Source of the DNA: HGM04593 sp045591315
GTDB lineage: Bacteria > Bacteroidota > Bacteroidia > Bacteroidales > Bacteroidaceae
Direction: 5' to 3'
Length of the DNA stretch: 64,000 bases
Assembly: GCA_045591315.1 (NCBI GenBank)
Contig: JAZNSN010000029.1
Coordinates: 62,001 to 126,000, forward strand
Within the stretch, counting starts at the first letter, position 1, and every line of letters begins with the position of its first letter. A program made the position numbers and the translations under genes. Below are positions 1 to 9,250 of the stretch, piece by piece. The notes beneath the pieces are model-generated. The model worked only from the letters and a program-made list of their open reading frames with translations, did no database searches and had not been told where the DNA came from.

Positions 1-2
1 GT

Positions 3-215
3 CGTCTAAAAGTATCATACGATGATTTTGGTAGGCTCGATATTCCTATTCCACCTATTGAGGAACAAAAGAATATTGTGTCATATATCAAAGAGAAGTG
101 TGCAAATATTGATAGCCTAATCCAAACCAAACAATCAAAGATTGATAGCCTCAAAGAGTATAAGAAGTCTATCATCTACGAATATGTAACAGGCAAACGA
201 GAAGTAAATGAATAA
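3..215 (+). CDS. hsdS: Type I restriction enzyme specificity subunit HsdS, 3' fragment
   Basis: The open frame enters from the left edge and stops at 213-215, giving about 70 residues. It shows the PIPPIEEQ motif that closes a target-recognition domain, followed by a helical segment (KNIVSYIKEKCANIDSL, then QTKQSKIDSLKEYKKS) typical of the conserved C-terminal spacer coiled coil of HsdS. HsdS dictates which DNA sequence the HsdM/HsdR complex methylates or cuts. The specificity-determining part lies outside the window, as presumably does hsdM. The stop overlaps the next gene's ATG by 8 bases, which implies one transcript. Certain as a family, partial as a gene. Confidence 0.9.
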   Translation, partial: RLKVSYDDFGRLDIPIPPIEEQKNIVSYIKEKCANIDSLIQTKQSKIDSLKEYKKSIIYEYVTGKREVNE

Positions 216-1503
216 CTCCAAGAATATGCCAATCGCTTACCACGCAAGGTGGTGTGTGCCTGAATATAGTTCTGTTTATCAAAAAGTGATAAATAAGGAG
301 TATATGGGTACACTCTATTACTATGGTAATAAAGATTCTGTATTGGAATTATATATAGTGCCACCTATTATTAGCGAAAGTATATCAGATTCGAATATCG
401 TATTTGGATTGGATGCAGATAAACGTAAGTTCTCAATTTTTAATGCAAAATCAGTTCATGCATTTGATTTTAGGAAATTTGTTCTTAAAGCGGATTATTT
501 TGTTATTGGATATGAACCCGAGCCTGTCAAATCACCTCATGAGAAGTTATATACTCGTTGTTATGTAGAATATCCATATTTAAGAGATTGGGTATTTAAG
601 GATGTGTTTCAACCAGAAAAAATAAACAATTCTTTTACTTGGAATATAAGCAATGGGTTGAATTTTGTTGCAGAAATAGAGGATGGTATAAGATTGAGAA
701 TAACATCAAGCGAAACACATAAAAAAGAGGATTTCAAATTCTGTATTGAACAAACAACAAAAATATATTTTGAATCGGATGAACCTCAATCAATATATAA
801 ATTTACAACTTTGATTGCAGAGTTCTCACGTTTCTTGTCAATAGCAACGTTTAGCAAACACTCACCTACAGCCGTTTTTCTTAAAAGAAAGGATGCAAGA
901 TACCCTCATTTGGCTGAACAGTTAATGTTCCCAGTAAAAACCACGGATAAACCTTTGGGGAATGTTGTCAAGTTTGATGAAATATTTGTTAGAAAACCTG
1001 AGATTTTACGACGTTGGCACGATTGCTATGAGCAGATGTCTCCTATTACAAAGTATTTGGAACAGGCTGTAACAGAGCAGAAAGATGAATTCGATTCTCC
1101 TGATTTCTTGATTATAGCACAAGCTTTAGACGGTTATCATAAGAGATTTGTAAACAAGAAAGATGGAAAGGATATACGAAAATATAATGAGCAAATAGAA
1201 AAACTTTTAAAGCATTTTAAAGGTGTTCTATTGTTGGAAAAGTGTAATTTGGATGCAGAGATACTAACTCATTCAAGGCACAAATACTCCCATCTGATTC
1301 CTGATGATGAAACTAAGAATGTTGAAAAGGCGGTAGATGGCGAGGAATTGTATTACCTGACAAAAAAATGTATCGTACTTTTGACTTGCTGTATTCTTGA
1401 CAATCTTGGGTTAACCGTTGAAGAAATAAATGTTTGCTTTGAGAATTCAGTTGTTGAAAGAATGGTAAATGACATACCATTTTGGTACACTGATGAGAAA
1501 TAA
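208..1503 (+). CDS. ApeA-like HEPN-domain protein inside the type I RM operon
   Basis: The 431-residue protein has a beta-rich N-terminal half that looks like the ApeA N-terminal domain. The helical C-terminal half carries the HEPN RNase signature Rx4H as RHKYSH (residues 357-362), inside a context like that of Apea-type HEPN domains. HEPN proteins of this class are typically RNA-cutting abortive-infection effectors; ApeA itself has been reported as an anti-phage gene. The ATG lies within the end of hsdS and the stop is 15 bases before hsdR, so it is translated as part of the restriction operon. It is clearly related to the gene at 10204-11523. That it acts as a back-up to restriction is inference; the HEPN motif is seen directly. 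Confidence 0.75.
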   Translation: MNNSKNMPIAYHARWCVPEYSSVYQKVINKEYMGTLYYYGNKDSVLELYIVPPIISESISDSNIVFGLDADKRKFSIFNAKSVHAFDFRKFVLKADYFVIGYEPEPVKSPHEKLYTRCYVEYPYLRDWVFKDVFQPEKINNSFTWNISNGLNFVAEIEDGIRLRITSSETHKKEDFKFCIEQTTKIYFESDEPQSIYKFTTLIAEFSRFLSIATFSKHSPTAVFLKRKDARYPHLAEQLMFPVKTTDKPLGNVVKFDEIFVRKPEILRRWHDCYEQMSPITKYLEQAVTEQKDEFDSPDFLIIAQALDGYHKRFVNKKDGKDIRKYNEQIEKLLKHFKGVLLLEKCNLDAEILTHSRHKYSHLIPDDETKNVEKAVDGEELYYLTKKCIVLLTCCILDNLGLTVEEINVCFENSVVERMVNDIPFWYTDEK

Positions 1504-1518
1504 TTAACAACACCATAT

Positions 1519-4500
1519 ATGGAAACCAAGGAAAAGAACTTTGAGAATGACATTGAAACCTATTTGCTCTCACATGGATACCGTAAGGGAACAATGGCTA
1601 CATACGACAAGCAGAGGGCGATAGATATGCCTGTGCTTGTGGAATTTATCCAAGCCACACAGCCAAAGATGTGGGAACGCTATGTAAATGTCTATGGCGA
1701 TAAGGCAGAAAAACAACTCTATACCATCTTTCAACAGAATGTTGAGCAGAACGGTTTGGTTCACGTTCTTAGATATGGTGTTAAGGATAGAGGTATGGAT
1801 TTGCGTTTTGCTTACTTTGCTCCTGCTTCTAATCTGAATGAAGAACTTGTTCTGAAATATAAGAGCAATATCCTCACGTGCACCCGTCAGTTCTCATACT
1901 CCACACAGAATCATAACACCATAGATGTTGTTCTGTCCTTGAATGGTATTCCTGTGGTTGCATTGGAGTTAAAAAATCAACTTACAGGGCAGTCGGTAGA
2001 TAATGCCAAGAGACAGTTTATGTACGACAGGGATGAAAAGGAGTTCTGTTTCCACTTCAATAACCGTTTCCTTGTATATTTTGCTGTGGACTTGTATGAG
2101 GTTGCAATGGCTACCCATCTGCAAGGAGCAAACACATACTTCCTGCCGTTCAATCAAGGCTCTAATGGTGCAGGAAACGTCGGTGATGGCGGTAATCCAA
2201 AGTGCGAGAACGGTTATGCCACATCATACCTTTGGGAGCGTGTGTTAAGCCCTGAAATGCTTTTGTCTATCTTCCAAAGATACATAAGCAAGCAGACAAG
2301 TGAATCAATCTCGCTTGTAAATGGCAGAAAGGTAACAAAGAAGAAAACAATCCTTATATTCCCACGTTACCACCAACTTGATGTTGTTGAGAAATTAGTT
2401 GCAGATACCAAGAAAACCAAGGAGGGAAGGAATTATCTGTTACAACATAGTGCAGGTTCAGGAAAGAGTAACGAAATTGCTTGGCTTGCCTACCGCCTTG
2501 CATCGCTTCATAATGAGGAGGACAAGGAAATGTTCCAATCGGTATTTGTAATCACCGATAGACGTGTATTGAATAAACAGTTACAGAACACCATTCTTGG
2601 TTTTGAGCACTACGAAGGGCTGATTGCGACTATTACAGATAAAGACAATTCAACAGTTCTTAAAGATGCCATAAACGATAAGAAACGTATTATCATAACA
2701 ACCTTGCACCGTTTTCCACTTATCTACAAAGAATTGGATAATCACAAGGGAAAACAGTTTGCTATCATTGTGGATGAAGCACACAGCAGTCAATCGGGTA
2801 AAAGTGCTGAGAAGCTAAAAGCGGCTCTTGCTGATACTGATGAAGCTCTAAGGGAATGGGCTGAGATTGAAGGAGCAACGGGATATACCGAGGATGACAT
2901 GGATAAATTGTCGGCATTGCTCACACAAGGACAGCATAAGAACCAATATTTCTACGCCTTCACTGCAACCCCCAAACCAAAGACATTGCAGACATTTGGT
3001 GAAAATAAAGGCGATAAATATGATGCGTTTCATCACTATTCAATGAGACAGGCTATTGATGAAGGTTTTATATTGGATGTATTGAAATACTATATAACAG
3101 TTGAAACGTCGTACAAGGTTGCAAAGACTATTACTGATAATCCTGAATTTGACGAACCTCCTGCAACAAAGGCTATAAAGGATTTTCACGACAATCACCA
3201 ATTTGTAATTGAGCAGAAGATTGCTCTTATAGTTGAAAAGATTAGAGAAGTTACGCTCAAAAAGATTGACGGCAAGGGCAAGGCTATGGTAATATCTCCA
3301 TCACGTGCCCATGCCGTGAGGTATTTTCTTGCAATGAAGGATTATTGTGCAAAGAACGGATATAGCGATGTCAAGCCTTTGGTGGCGTTCTCAGGTGAGG
3401 TGTCATATAACGGTGTTGAGTACACAGAACCGCAACTGAATAGTACCGAGGAGTTGAAGATTTCAGAGAGTTCATTGCCGATGTATTTTGCTTCGGATAT
3501 GTTCAATGTGCTTATTGTGGCAGAGAAGTATCAGACAGGATTTGATGAACCGTTGCTTCACTCTATGTTTGTTGACAAGAGATTGAAAGGTGTTAAGGCT
3601 GTGCAGACACTTTCACGCCTGAACAGGTGTTGTAAGGGTAAAATTGACACTTATGTTCTTGACTTTGCCAATACGGCTGACAACATAAAGGAATCGTTTC
3701 AACCATTCTATGAGGAAACTTGGCTTGGCGATGAAGTGGATGTTAATATCGTATACAAGTATCTGAACGAATTGAAAGCATACCACCTATGGAGTGCTGA
3801 TACAGAAGAAAAGGTGTTTGAAGTTTACACTACCACACAAGAGATGGGTAAACTTACATCTTTGTTCAAGCCTGTTATGGAGGACTATAACAGTTTGGAT
3901 GAGGAAGATAAATTTAAGGTTAGAAGCATTATAAGGAATTTCAACCGTTTCTATTCGTATATGGCTCAGATTGTACGTACATTCGATGTTGAGTTGTACA
4001 AGACATATATTTTTACTGAATTACTATACAAACTACTTCCAAAAACTCCACATGAAAAGGTTGATTTGACAGGTAAATTGGCTTTGGAACACAATAAACT
4101 CTCGGAAGCTTTCTCTGGCTCAATAGTGATGGAAACTACTGCTGAATACAAGACATTAAAGAGCGAAGCAGGCGGTAGCGGTAATCGTGCAGAGGAGAAA
4201 AAAGACTTGCTTGGTAACATCATAGATAAGATAAATTTGATGTATCACGGTAACTTTACAGAAGCTGACAGGGTTATCGTTGAAACCATATATGATGCTA
4301 TGAAAAAGGAGGAGAAGAAATTGTCCAAACAAGCCAAAAATTCTGACGTAAATATGTTTGCTCAGAACATATTCCCAAAAGTTTTTGAAAAGATTGCTCA
4401 GGACTGTTATGTACAACAAATGGATGCCTTTGCAAAACTCTTTGAAGAACCATCATTCTATAAGCGTGTAATGGAAGAGATGGGCAGAGCAATGTACTTT

Positions 4501-4524
4501 AACTTCAAGAATGGAGAGGAGTAG
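1519..4524 (+). CDS. hsdR: Type I restriction enzyme endonuclease/translocase subunit HsdR
   Basis: The 1001 residues are a full-length R subunit. The N-terminal PD-(D/E)xK nuclease is visible as D136, then E150-L-K152. It is followed by a superfamily 2 motor with Walker A GSGKS near residues 313-317 and DEAH at 419-422, then helicase motif VI around SRLNRCCKG. It translocates and cleaves unmethylated DNA in complex with HsdM and HsdS. The start ATG follows the HEPN gene by 15 bases. No frameshift or missing catalytic residue was seen, so the restriction arm looks intact. Confidence 0.95.
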   Translation: METKEKNFENDIETYLLSHGYRKGTMATYDKQRAIDMPVLVEFIQATQPKMWERYVNVYGDKAEKQLYTIFQQNVEQNGLVHVLRYGVKDRGMDLRFAYFAPASNLNEELVLKYKSNILTCTRQFSYSTQNHNTIDVVLSLNGIPVVALELKNQLTGQSVDNAKRQFMYDRDEKEFCFHFNNRFLVYFAVDLYEVAMATHLQGANTYFLPFNQGSNGAGNVGDGGNPKCENGYATSYLWERVLSPEMLLSIFQRYISKQTSESISLVNGRKVTKKKTILIFPRYHQLDVVEKLVADTKKTKEGRNYLLQHSAGSGKSNEIAWLAYRLASLHNEEDKEMFQSVFVITDRRVLNKQLQNTILGFEHYEGLIATITDKDNSTVLKDAINDKKRIIITTLHRFPLIYKELDNHKGKQFAIIVDEAHSSQSGKSAEKLKAALADTDEALREWAEIEGATGYTEDDMDKLSALLTQGQHKNQYFYAFTATPKPKTLQTFGENKGDKYDAFHHYSMRQAIDEGFILDVLKYYITVETSYKVAKTITDNPEFDEPPATKAIKDFHDNHQFVIEQKIALIVEKIREVTLKKIDGKGKAMVISPSRAHAVRYFLAMKDYCAKNGYSDVKPLVAFSGEVSYNGVEYTEPQLNSTEELKISESSLPMYFASDMFNVLIVAEKYQTGFDEPLLHSMFVDKRLKGVKAVQTLSRLNRCCKGKIDTYVLDFANTADNIKESFQPFYEETWLGDEVDVNIVYKYLNELKAYHLWSADTEEKVFEVYTTTQEMGKLTSLFKPVMEDYNSLDEEDKFKVRSIIRNFNRFYSYMAQIVRTFDVELYKTYIFTELLYKLLPKTPHEKVDLTGKLALEHNKLSEAFSGSIVMETTAEYKTLKSEAGGSGNRAEEKKDLLGNIIDKINLMYHGNFTEADRVIVETIYDAMKKEEKKLSKQAKNSDVNMFAQNIFPKVFEKIAQDCYVQQMDAFAKLFEEPSFYKRVMEEMGRAMYFNFKNGEE

Positions 4525-4667
4525 GGCGCTTGTTGATAAGTTGCATAATGGTATAGTGGTGTAAGAAATGGATTTCTTTTTTAAACAGGTAAGCGAGAGT
4601 TTGCAGGGCCTGCAAAATGTCCGCTTTATAAAAGGGTTCAATAAAATTTGTGTTCTCCGTTTTTAAT

Positions 4668-4705
4668 AGGATTCAAATATAAGCATTATTTTATATCCGA
4701 ATCCT
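4668..4705 (+). terminator. Hairpin with T-rich tail after hsdR
   Basis: AGGATTC and GAATCCT pair around an AT-rich middle that can also partly pair, and GTTTTCTCATTT follows. It lies 143 bases after the hsdR stop and is the best candidate terminator for the restriction operon. Confidence 0.5.
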
Positions 4706-4718
4706 GTTTTCTCATTTA

Positions 4719-4758
4719 CACAATATTTTGGACACTGCCCACAAAATATTGGACACTG
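4719..4758. repeat. Short direct repeat around TTGGACACTG
   Basis: Two near copies, ACAATATTTTGGACACTG and ACAAAATATTGGACACTG, lie back to back between the convergent hsdR and AAA/TPR transcription units. They resemble the ends of some insertion sequences, but no transposase is nearby. Function unknown; possibly a scar. Confidence 0.35.
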
Positions 4759-4779
4759 TCGTTTTCTCAGGGACTATCC

Positions 4780-5133
4780 CTAATTAAATATTTTAATAAT
4801 TTTGCATAATCCAGAATCTATATCTCTTTGTAGCTTTTTATATTTGTCTGTTGCTTCTATATTATTGCTAAGATATTGAACAGTTACTTTTGTATTTCTA
4901 CCTATGGTATAATTTTGACTTTCTAGAATTCCAAAAGATCTCATTTTATCTACAATGTCTTCCATTTTCTTTCTGACTACTTCCATTGCATATGTAAGAG
5001 ATTCTGTATCGGAATTATTTTTTATGTATTTGTTGGCTTCAGCTATAAATTTTGAACCGACTTTTAGAGAAATAGGATATGATTCTATATGGATAGATAT
5101 AATAAAGTCATAATATAAACTATAAATATAATA
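4780..5133 (-). other. Open, protein-like frame directly after the stop of the AAA/TPR gene
   Basis: Beyond the TAA at 5134-5136 the same frame stays open for 117 codons to a TAG at 4780-4782. The first ATG is only at 4984-4986 (68 residues). The sequence upstream of that ATG also reads like protein (SYPISLKVGSKFIAEANKY), and the later part is a charged helix (MEVVRKKMEDIVDKMRSFG). It may be the former C-terminus of the 742-residue protein cut off by a nonsense change, or a separate small gene with a non-ATG start. No family recognised. Confidence 0.4.
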
Positions 5134-7362
5134 TTAGTTTTCAATATTATTGATATAATGTTTCTTGAAGAATGCTAGTATTTCTTGTGCTTTATAAGGT
5201 GATTTTTCTTCAATTATATAGTGTCTAATAAGATTAATTAACATCTCACTCATTATATCGTGTTGTATGAATGTAAAGATGTTTTGGTCAAATTTTATGC
5301 TCGTAATGTAATTGTAGAAATTAATTGCATCTTTCACGTCTCTTGTGCGTAGATAAATCGCAGCCCAAGCGTTGAATAAATGATCCTCACCAAAATTCCA
5401 CTCTCCATTTTGGGATAGCTGTAGTATGTGTTTCGCAAAATCAATAACAATATCATCAGAAATGTTACATAATATTTTGCATATTGAGTTGTAAGCAGCT
5501 TCCTTTGATTCATTTAACCAACGTAAATACGGTGCTATTTCTTTGGTGTATCTTTTTCTGTTTACAATGATTTCAGAGAGAATAAGCGCTACATATGCAA
5601 TATTTAGACCTAGAGTGTTGTCAAAATCCTCTATGTCTGGTCTGCTTTTAAAACTCTTGAGACTTGTTAATAATTCTACAATTGTTGCATCTGTATCACC
5701 GCCAGTTTCTTCCAATAGTTTTAATTTATGATAATAAAGTATTGGACGTTCTTTGTCTTGAGCAGATCTTATTGCATAGTCAATCAGCTCTATAGCTTTA
5801 TTGTGATTCTTTTTTAAATGCTCTATTGAGGACAGTATTGTATAGCTTTGTGCCATATATTGCATCTTAAAGTCATCTTCTTTGCAATTAATAAGTTGAC
5901 TAAGTATTGCTTGTGCATCAGCAAGGAGATTCTCGTTTCCTGTTTTCACTAATGCTTCAGATTTGCCAATCATTGCTTTATATCTAGTTTCTTCCTCGCA
6001 ATTTATATTTTTGAGAATGTTATTAAAACATTCTATGGCATTTGTATATAACCCCGTATTTGTATAATTATATCCTTGTAGTAGATATACTTGTTCAAGG
6101 ATATCTGCACTCATCCCATTTGCTTCTATCTTTGCAAGAAACTTCTGGGAATTCTTAATGTCATACGTCCTAAAATAACATTCACCGAGGTACAAATAAG
6201 CTTTGTATTTGTCTTGTAAAGATATATTTTTTAGTTCAATGTATTTATTAAGTAATATAATCGCTTCGCTATAACTCTTTTCTAAATGTATTAATTTATA
6301 TGCCTTTTCTAAATGATCATTATCATTAACTTGTAATTGCATTAACCATTCTAATGATAATGCCTTTTTTAAAATAGGATTTTTGAAAGTAACATTTTCT
6401 TCCCTATTGTATTCGACAATTCCTGCAAGGTACAATCTTTGTTTTATACTTGCATCCATAGAACTAGTCATCCCATAGTGGATTTGGATCAACGCATCTC
6501 TAATAAACGAGTCTCTTTTAACTAAATCTCTAATGTGGTCTATAGGTGCTTTGTCAAATGCTTCTAGATAATAAATTTCAACTAAATTGTCTAAATCTAT
6601 TACTTTCGAGATCTCCTTTTTGTTTATTTCGACACAAAGATCCCATGTCATTCGCGGATTTCCATTCGTCCAGAAAAATAACCGTTCAATTAATTCTTCT
6701 TTAAAGTCAATTTTTGTCTTTTGTAAGAATTCTCGGTATTCTTCAATGTTGAAGTCTGTCAAATATATCTTTTGCCCAATGTTGAACGGAGATATATTAG
6801 GGTTCTTAATGATGTCTTTAGGCTCAATAACTCCTGACAAGATATATGTTATTTTTTCTAATTCGTGGTAGTTCGTACGTTGGAAGTAATCGCTTCTTAT
6901 TTGTGAGAAAACTTTGTCTGAATAATCAACCTTTGTTAAGGCATCAATTTCATCCATAATAAATACAATTTTCTCGACAGCCCTAGATAATATTCTTAAT
7001 TCTTTTGTATATTGTCTTGTTGTATATCTAAGTATAAGTTCACGAGATTCTTCTATGTATAGTTTTTCGGCTTTAAAACATTCCTCATGTGTTTCAATAG
7101 TAGTGTCAATAATGTGTTTGAAAAAACATTCTTCGTCTAAATCAACAAGAGTAGAAAAATCCAGATATACAAAAATATTTTGGCGGTTTTCTAATAAACG
7201 CTTCGCATGCATTAATAGATTGGTCTTTCCCATTTGTCTGGGCACCAAGACGTAACCAGGCCTTTCCATGTCATCGATTATTTGACGTAGTTGACTATCT
7301 GCAGACCTCTCAACGTAATAATCCTCTGGTACAATAGTGTATGATTTAAATAATTTGTTCAT
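5134..7362 (-). CDS. AAA ATPase with TPR-like C-terminal repeats, partner of the PNP-NTPase
   Basis: The 742-residue protein starts with an AAA-like ATPase of the kind annotated as AAA_35. Its P-loop is PRQMGKTNL (41-49) and its Walker B is IVFIMDEID (132-140). The remaining roughly 400 residues are helical pairs resembling tetratricopeptide repeats (for example LYLGECYFRTYDIKNSQKFL and LLQGYNYTNTGLYTNAIECF). TPR arrays in signalling NTPases often sense or bind ligands. The ATG begins one base after the stop of the upstream gene, so translation is coupled and the two proteins are likely made together. No nuclease, membrane segment or other effector was found in it, so a sensor or regulator role is inferred. 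Confidence 0.7.
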   Translation of the reverse strand: MNKLFKSYTIVPEDYYVERSADSQLRQIIDDMERPGYVLVPRQMGKTNLLMHAKRLLENRQNIFVYLDFSTLVDLDEECFFKHIIDTTIETHEECFKAEKLYIEESRELILRYTTRQYTKELRILSRAVEKIVFIMDEIDALTKVDYSDKVFSQIRSDYFQRTNYHELEKITYILSGVIEPKDIIKNPNISPFNIGQKIYLTDFNIEEYREFLQKTKIDFKEELIERLFFWTNGNPRMTWDLCVEINKKEISKVIDLDNLVEIYYLEAFDKAPIDHIRDLVKRDSFIRDALIQIHYGMTSSMDASIKQRLYLAGIVEYNREENVTFKNPILKKALSLEWLMQLQVNDNDHLEKAYKLIHLEKSYSEAIILLNKYIELKNISLQDKYKAYLYLGECYFRTYDIKNSQKFLAKIEANGMSADILEQVYLLQGYNYTNTGLYTNAIECFNNILKNINCEEETRYKAMIGKSEALVKTGNENLLADAQAILSQLINCKEDDFKMQYMAQSYTILSSIEHLKKNHNKAIELIDYAIRSAQDKERPILYYHKLKLLEETGGDTDATIVELLTSLKSFKSRPDIEDFDNTLGLNIAYVALILSEIIVNRKRYTKEIAPYLRWLNESKEAAYNSICKILCNISDDIVIDFAKHILQLSQNGEWNFGEDHLFNAWAAIYLRTRDVKDAINFYNYITSIKFDQNIFTFIQHDIMSEMLINLIRHYIIEEKSPYKAQEILAFFKKHYINNIEN

Positions 7363-7363
7363 T

Positions 7364-8974
7364 TTAATGTAATAACTTGTTTATAACATCGCGTGAAATA
7401 AATGTATTTTCAATAGCAATGGCTTGGTTTAAAATGTCTTTAATAATCCTTGGTGTGTTACCCACAATATTTATAAATTCAGTATACTTATAATTTTCAT
7501 CCCACTTTAGTCCTAATTTGTCAGTGATCATATCTATTAGTGATATGCATTCTTCGTTACTCCACTCTGGCATATGTATAATTTTTAAATGCTCTGCTAA
7601 TTTCTCCTGAAAGCGGTGTAGAAAAGATTCTGGAGATTCTAAAGATGAAAGAACAAACCTAATTTCGACTTTGTTTTGGAATTGTCTTAAATAGATTATA
7701 AAGGCTACAAACTTATTAATGAATTCACAAAAATCTTTATTATTTGCATCTAGTGGTATTTCATCTATAAATAGTACAATACTTTTATTTGCGTAATACT
7801 TTTCCAGTAGTTTGCCTATTTCTTTTGTGCATTGCCTATATGAATTAATCATTTGTGACGGAATTTCATCAACCTTTTCGCAAATATTTTCATATATGGC
7901 TATAAACATTTCATCAATATTGGTTTCAATGCATGTTGACAAATCAATAGAAATGAATGGTATTCTGTTAAGTAGTAGTAACCTAGATAATGCTACAGAT
8001 TTGCCAACTCCAGAATTTCCATAAATCCAGCAACCGTGTGTCTTGGTTATTCTATGTAGTGATTTGTCGAATTCTCTTTCAATGTAAAACGGTTCATTAT
8101 TTAGATTGTATCCTTGGAATAACACAAATTTTCTTTTATAGGTGTCTCCATTGTATGAATATACACAACGTGCGTCTTTTCCTAAAAGAGTTTTGATAAA
8201 ATCTTCGCATTCTAATGCATTCTTACATAAATCAAAGGCAAGCGCTGCTGCACAATCTTGTTTTTCATGCTTGCCTTCGTTCTTGTTTCCATCTGCAAAA
8301 TCGCAGATAGACTTCACTAGTATCCAGGGTTTGCCATATCTTTCGCATGCTGTAGAGAGTCCTTGTCCTTCCATTTCGCCTCCTCTTGCATCAGGAAAAG
8401 CCTTTGCAAGTTCGTTTCTGTATTCAACTCTATCGACAAGTTTCTCTCCTGTTACTAAAGAGCAAAACTCAACATTAACTTTTTCGTTATGATGATTATG
8501 TCCACTCCATTTAGTTGATGCATCTCTGAATGCTGCTAATAAATGCTTGTTAACGATCAAAGGGTCAGCACGGTATTCTGTTTGGTTTGATGAAACCCTT
8601 TGGGATTCGTATGGGTGTAATTTTTCACATACTAATACATCTCCGTATTTTTGAGAGTCTGGATACATCCCGAAAGCAATACCTACCATTATTACACCTT
8701 TTATGTATGGCCATGTCTTTATTGCTTCATCAACTGTTGTAAGAGATGCGCCTTTAGCAATTGCTCCCATATTGTTACATTGGCAATGAATAATGTTGTA
8801 TAGACCTAATTTGCCAATGATATAATTTAGTCCGTTATGTGAGGTCTCTAATATGCCTTTGTCAGATATTGGTTCAATTATATTAAGAAGGGCGTGTGTC
8901 TCTCTATTTGTCGCTGTAACAATTAAAAAATCAGCAATCCTTTGTGGTTGTAGGATACTATAATCTACAATCAT
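7364..8974 (-). CDS. Nucleoside phosphorylase-like domain fused to a P-loop NTPase (STAND-like)
   Basis: The 536-residue protein has two parts. Residues 10-255 match the PNP/MTA-SAH nucleosidase superfamily: a first strand LIVTAT followed by E25, then GIAFG (98-102), the MEGQG motif (201-205) and SICDFAD, where D225 sits at the position of the catalytic Asp of E. coli MTA/SAH nucleosidase. The second part is a P-loop NTPase with GNSGVGKS (319-326) and Walker B LFIDE (401-405). PNP-type effectors in the Detocs, CBASS and AVAST defence systems cleave ATP, so an NTPase-gated nucleotide-destroying effector is a reasonable inference. It is first in a two-gene operon and diverges from the gene at 9251. 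The substrate is not known from sequence. Confidence 0.75.
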   Translation of the reverse strand: MIVDYSILQPQRIADFLIVTATNRETHALLNIIEPISDKGILETSHNGLNYIIGKLGLYNIIHCQCNNMGAIAKGASLTTVDEAIKTWPYIKGVIMVGIAFGMYPDSQKYGDVLVCEKLHPYESQRVSSNQTEYRADPLIVNKHLLAAFRDASTKWSGHNHHNEKVNVEFCSLVTGEKLVDRVEYRNELAKAFPDARGGEMEGQGLSTACERYGKPWILVKSICDFADGNKNEGKHEKQDCAAALAFDLCKNALECEDFIKTLLGKDARCVYSYNGDTYKRKFVLFQGYNLNNEPFYIEREFDKSLHRITKTHGCWIYGNSGVGKSVALSRLLLLNRIPFISIDLSTCIETNIDEMFIAIYENICEKVDEIPSQMINSYRQCTKEIGKLLEKYYANKSIVLFIDEIPLDANNKDFCEFINKFVAFIIYLRQFQNKVEIRFVLSSLESPESFLHRFQEKLAEHLKIIHMPEWSNEECISLIDMITDKLGLKWDENYKYTEFINIVGNTPRIIKDILNQAIAIENTFISRDVINKLLH

Positions 8975-9154
8975 ATAATATGTTTTTTTCTGTAATTTAA
9001 ACTTATATGCAATATTCGTTAATAATCTTCATATATGCAAAAATATATTATTCAAATATCTTGTGTGAGAACTTTTATGCATCTCTAGTTTGAAATTATT
9101 ACTTTTGTTGATGTCTTTTTTGTGTGTTCTGTTGATTTAACTTCGTTGTAGGTG

Positions 9155-9162
9155 TAACTTTG
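9155..9162 (+). promoter_or_regulatory. Bacteroidota-type -7 box TAACTTTG
   Basis: TAACTTTG matches TAnnTTTG, with TTG at 9132-9134 at roughly -33 spacing. It lies in the 276-base divergent intergenic region between the PNP-NTPase gene and the gene at 9251, and points at the latter. The rest of that region is AT-rich and shows no gene. Confidence 0.5.
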
Positions 9163-9250
9163 TGTAAAACAATGGCTGTCAAAATGACATGGATTTGACG
9201 AGCATTGATTGTTGATATAGTTATATGTGATTTCAAAAGTAATTTTAAAA

